From NCBI GenBank assembly GCA_015065165.1, contig SVQU01000002.1:1-64000 (forward strand): a stretch of 64,000 bases of DNA, read 5' to 3'. This DNA is from Oscillospiraceae bacterium (GTDB taxonomy: Bacteria; Bacillota; Clostridia; Oscillospirales; CAG-382). The position numbers and the translations under genes are program-made. Shown piece after piece: positions 61,630 through 64,000 of this stretch; the first letter of the stretch is position 1; each line of letters opens with the position of its first letter. The notes beneath the pieces are model-generated. The model saw only the letters and a list, made by a program, of their open reading frames with translations. It did no database searches and was not told where the DNA came from.

Positions 61630-61883
61630 CCTTTTTTTAGTTACGCAGGGTTATTTTTTTGAATTTTTTTATTTTGAATAATTAGGGCGGATAGGGTTGA
61701 AAATAAAGGATTTTTTAACGAAATACAAGTTGTTGTGTTTTGTATTTTTTTATGTCTAAATGTTGTTGTTTTTTGCTGTCGCGATGCGGTTTGGGTTTGT
61801 AATTTGTTGCCACGTTTCCGCGTATTTTTTACTATCGCGATGTAGATTTATTTAAATTTGTTACCTTTTCTCCGCGGACAGAA

Positions 61884-61910
61884 CGGAACGTCGAGGACGC
61901 CGTCCCCTAC
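61884..61910 (-). repeat. REP-like hairpin, GTAG foot
   Basis: Same class as the RAYT internal copies, one change in the lower arm. Confidence 0.8.
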
Positions 61911-61961
61911 AATATTACGAAATTTGTAGATTGTAGAGAAAAGCGGGGATTACTGCTTTTT

Positions 61962-61985
61962 CGGGCGATTCGTGAATCGCCCCTA
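61962..61985 (-). repeat. REP-like hairpin, GTAG foot
   Basis: Inverted GTAGGGGCGATTC class. Confidence 0.75.
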
Positions 61986-62042
61986 CGGTATAATGAAAAT
62001 TTGTTGCCTATATCCTTCGGCTTCGCGCAGGATGACAGGACA

Positions 62043-62067
62043 GAGAGGTGCAGAACCTCCGTCCTAC
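62043..62067 (-). repeat. REP-like hairpin, GTAG foot variant
   Basis: Minus strand: GTAGGACGGAGGTTC followed by TGCACCTC. Confidence 0.55.
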
Positions 62068-62077
62068 GGTGGGAAAA

Positions 62078-62145
62078 CGGAACGTCGAGAAAATGGGGTT
62101 CCCTGAAAATGCTTGAATTTTTAGGGTTAATACGCCGTTCCCTAC
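62078..62145 (-). repeat. REP with nested hairpin module
   Basis: Arms CGGAACGTCGAG and CGCCGTTCCCTAC enclose GGGGTTCCCTGAAAATGC/GAATTTTTAGGGTTAA. Confidence 0.8.
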
Positions 62146-62155
62146 AATAAAATTT

Positions 62156-62182
62156 CGTAGGGCGGGGGTTCTACTCCCGCCG
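62156..62182 (+). repeat. REP-like hairpin, GTAG foot
   Basis: GTAGGGCGGGGGTTC class, copy of 34321 and 34463. Confidence 0.75.
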
Positions 62183-62480
62183 TTTTTTTTGTAACGCGAT
62201 GTGGATTTATTTAAATTTGTTGCCTTTTCTCCGCGGACAGAACGGACAGTCGGGGAAATGTGTTCCCTGAAAATCGAAGATTTTTAGGGTTAAAATGCCT
62301 GTCCCTAAAATTGTTTACCGTATAACAAAACAACCCCGAGGAAACATATCTTGTTTATTTTATTTTTCCCGAAAATGTAATTTTCGGACAATAAAAAGTT
62401 TTTTGGGGTTATAGGGGTGTTTTTTTCAAAAAACATCCCTAATATTTTCCACCAAAAGGTGAAAAATACTCCTAAAAGAC

Positions 62481-62509
62481 TTGTAAATTAAATAAATATA
62501 TGCTATAAT
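62481..62509 (+). promoter_or_regulatory. Sigma-A promoter of dnaA
   Basis: TTGTAA (62481-62486) and TATAAT (62504-62509), 17-bp spacer. Confidence 0.65.
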
Positions 62510-62550
62510 TGTATGAATATATTTATATATGTAAAAAAGGCAGAAATGCA

Positions 62551-63900
62551 ATGACAGATAAAGACTATAAACAGATAAAAAACTTCGTTCTGGACGAGCT
62601 TCGAACCCTTTACGTTCCAACAACCATTTCTTTGTGGTTTGAGGATATGCGGGTAGTTGCTTTAGAGAGTAACGAAATTACGGTTTCACTGCCGTTAAAC
62701 AAAAAATCCTTTGTGGAAATGAAATATTACGACGTGTTAAAGGAGAAATTTTCGGAGGTTTTGGGTTTTAACGTTGATTTAACCCTTATTACCGACACCG
62801 AGGAAGCAGAAATGCGTCTTTCCGAATCTATGACCGAGGAAGAAAAGGTAAAGGAAGAAAAACAGCTTTCGGCTTATAAAATTAAGTTTAACCCCGATTA
62901 TACCTTTGAAAACTTTGTTGTGGGCAAGGCAAACGAGCTTGCCTATAAATCGGCGGTGGCGGTGGCAAACAACCCTGCAGAGCTTAATAACCCTTTGTAT
63001 TTTTACGGTCCGTCGGGGTTGGGTAAAACCCACCTTATGTTTGCAATAGTTAACGCTATAAGAGATAAACACCCCGAATATAACATACTTTACGTTACGG
63101 GTGAGGAATTTACCACCGAGCTTATCGAGGCACTTTCTAACAAAAAGCCTATGATTTTCCGCGAAAAATATAGAAACGTGGATGTTTTCTTGGTGGATGA
63201 TATTCAGTTTATTGCAGGCAAGATGATGATTCAGGAGGAATTTTTCCATACCTTCAACACCTTGTTTGAAAATAATAAGCAAATTATTTTGGCGGCAGAT
63301 TCACCTCCCAGAGATATCGCAGGGTTAGAGGACAGGCTTATCACAAGATTCTCTATGGGCTTGATGGCGGACATTCAACCGCCGGATTTAGAGCTTAGAA
63401 TTGCCATTTTCCAAAGAAAAGCCATTGATTACGGCTTTAAATTGGAAATGGACGTGCTTTATTACCTTGCAAAGAGCATTACAAACAATATCCGTGAAAT
63501 CGAGGGCGCGTTAAAGAAATTGAGAGCGCGTATGATGATTTCGGGTGAAAAAATCGATTATTTTTCTGCCAAAGAGGTTCTTAAGGACTTTTTCGTTGAA
63601 AACGTTACGCAGGACGCTATGATTAAACGCATTTTCGAATACGTCGGTCAAAGGTTCAGCGTTACCGAGGCAGAGCTTAAAAGCTCGAAAAGAAATGCGG
63701 ACATTATTGCGGCAAGGCATTGCGCGATATATTTAATCCGCGAAACAACAAACCTTTCACAAAAGGCTATTGCAAAGCTTTTTAACAAAAAGGACCACAC
63801 AACAGTTATGAATTCTCTTTCCGTAATGACAAAGAAGATGCGGGAAGAACCCGGCTTTGAAAAAGAAATGCAGAGAATTATATCCGAAATCCGCAGCTGA
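62551..63900 (+). CDS. dnaA: Chromosomal replication initiator DnaA
   Basis: A 449-residue initiator. Domain I (about 1-85) is followed by a short acidic linker. The AAA+ domain III has Walker A GPSGLGKTH, Walker B VFLVDDIQFI and sensor/box VII LITRFSMGLM. Domain IV ends with the DnaA-box-binding signature KAIAKLFNKKDHTTVMNSL. It opens oriC and loads the helicase. ATG 62551 has AAAAGG 10 nt upstream; the earlier ATG at 62509 overlaps the -10 box. Confidence 0.96.
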   Translation: MTDKDYKQIKNFVLDELRTLYVPTTISLWFEDMRVVALESNEITVSLPLNKKSFVEMKYYDVLKEKFSEVLGFNVDLTLITDTEEAEMRLSESMTEEEKVKEEKQLSAYKIKFNPDYTFENFVVGKANELAYKSAVAVANNPAELNNPLYFYGPSGLGKTHLMFAIVNAIRDKHPEYNILYVTGEEFTTELIEALSNKKPMIFREKYRNVDVFLVDDIQFIAGKMMIQEEFFHTFNTLFENNKQIILAADSPPRDIAGLEDRLITRFSMGLMADIQPPDLELRIAIFQRKAIDYGFKLEMDVLYYLAKSITNNIREIEGALKKLRARMMISGEKIDYFSAKEVLKDFFVENVTQDAMIKRIFEYVGQRFSVTEAELKSSKRNADIIAARHCAIYLIRETTNLSQKAIAKLFNKKDHTTVMNSLSVMTKKMREEPGFEKEMQRIISEIRS

Positions 63901-64000
63901 TTTTAAAAGAGCTACCCCCACCGCGGAAGAAGAAAAGAAACTATTTTTTATAGTATTTATTAGTAGTATTAGTTGTAGTAGTGTGCGGTGGATTTGTGGA
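63901..64000 (+). other. Start of the dnaA-dnaN intergenic region, candidate oriC unwinding element
   Basis: Directly after dnaA an AT-rich stretch (63940-63980) contains consecutive TAG/TAT/TTA trinucleotides, resembling the DnaA-trio element of Firmicutes origins. A TTGTGGA at the very end may be a truncated DnaA box. The window ends before any complete box can be seen. Confidence 0.35.

Larger units (their letters stand above)
61630..62480. repeat. rpmH-dnaA intergenic repeat field
   Basis: No gene seen. REP-like hairpins at 61884-61910 (inverted), 61962-61985 (inverted), 62043-62067 (inverted, GTAGGACGGAGG variant), 62156-62182 and REP-with-nested-module copies at 62078-62145 and about 62243-62307. 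Inverted CGCGATG elements (61787-61880 and 62192-62240) matching the 34.6-34.9 kb field. A compound hairpin element at 62362-62445. I found no exact TTATCCACA DnaA box here. Confidence 0.75.

Noticed and set aside
1-64000. tRNA or rRNA genes.
   Set aside because: No cloverleaf with TTCGA arm or rRNA signature was recognised by eye; a tRNAscan run could overturn this.

Overview
The window looks like chromosomal DNA of a spore-forming, anaerobic gut-type member of the Clostridia (Oscillospiraceae/Ruminococcaceae-like). The evidence is spoIIID and a cotJABC spore-coat operon, dockerin and cohesin-like secreted proteins, many discoidin (F5/8 type C) modules, sigma-A promoters with 17-bp spacers, and strong Shine-Dalgarno sites. 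The right end is the replication-origin region: rpmH-rnpA-yidD-yidC-jag run leftwards, dnaA runs rightwards, and the window stops just inside the dnaA-dnaN intergenic region. Three parS-like ParB sites lie about 8.5 kb left of dnaA. Species-level placement is inference.

Layout. 0.2-6.2 kb: two secreted dockerin proteins, one with discoidin and cohesin-like modules and one with an SGNH hydrolase. 6.2-7.2 kb: a phosphoesterase and a DUF1540 protein. 7.3-11.9 kb: the operon rplS-lepB-rbgA-rnhB-yraN-thrC on the minus strand. 12-13.6 kb: a membrane Zn-peptidase and thiT under a TPP riboswitch. 13.6-20.5 kb: a lipoprotein, a DUF4340 protein and a Gld-type ABC export system. 20.6-25 kb: aspS, hisS, an MGS-fold protein and a MinD-like ATPase. 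25.2-34.1 kb: spoIIID, a PfkB kinase, a UvrD/PcrA helicase, DUF1015, a REP-associated transposase (RAYT) and valS. 35-45.6 kb: a giant secreted CBM9-like/DUF4127/discoidin/phosphoesterase protein interrupted by one in-frame TAG. 46-49.5 kb: two lipoproteins and an XRE regulator. 49.6-52 kb: cotJABC, a small inserted gene, a scar of a second cotJC and a DUF6273 protein. 52.5-57.9 kb: a degenerate RNB protein, parS sites, a solute-binding-like lipoprotein, pgk and tpiA. 58.7-64 kb: the origin cluster.

Between the genes lies a dense population of short structured repeats. They comprise GTAG-footed REP-like hairpins matching sequences inside the RAYT gene, a separate hairpin module with compensatory stem changes that is nested inside some REPs, a larger compound hairpin element, and two palindromic arrays of a 7-bp GTGATAT unit alternating with variable mini-hairpins. 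These repeats, the interrupted giant gene and the cotJC scar are the least ordinary parts of the window. Several familiar-looking proteins have lost signature residues: the MGS-fold protein, the RNB protein and the RbgA G4 motif.
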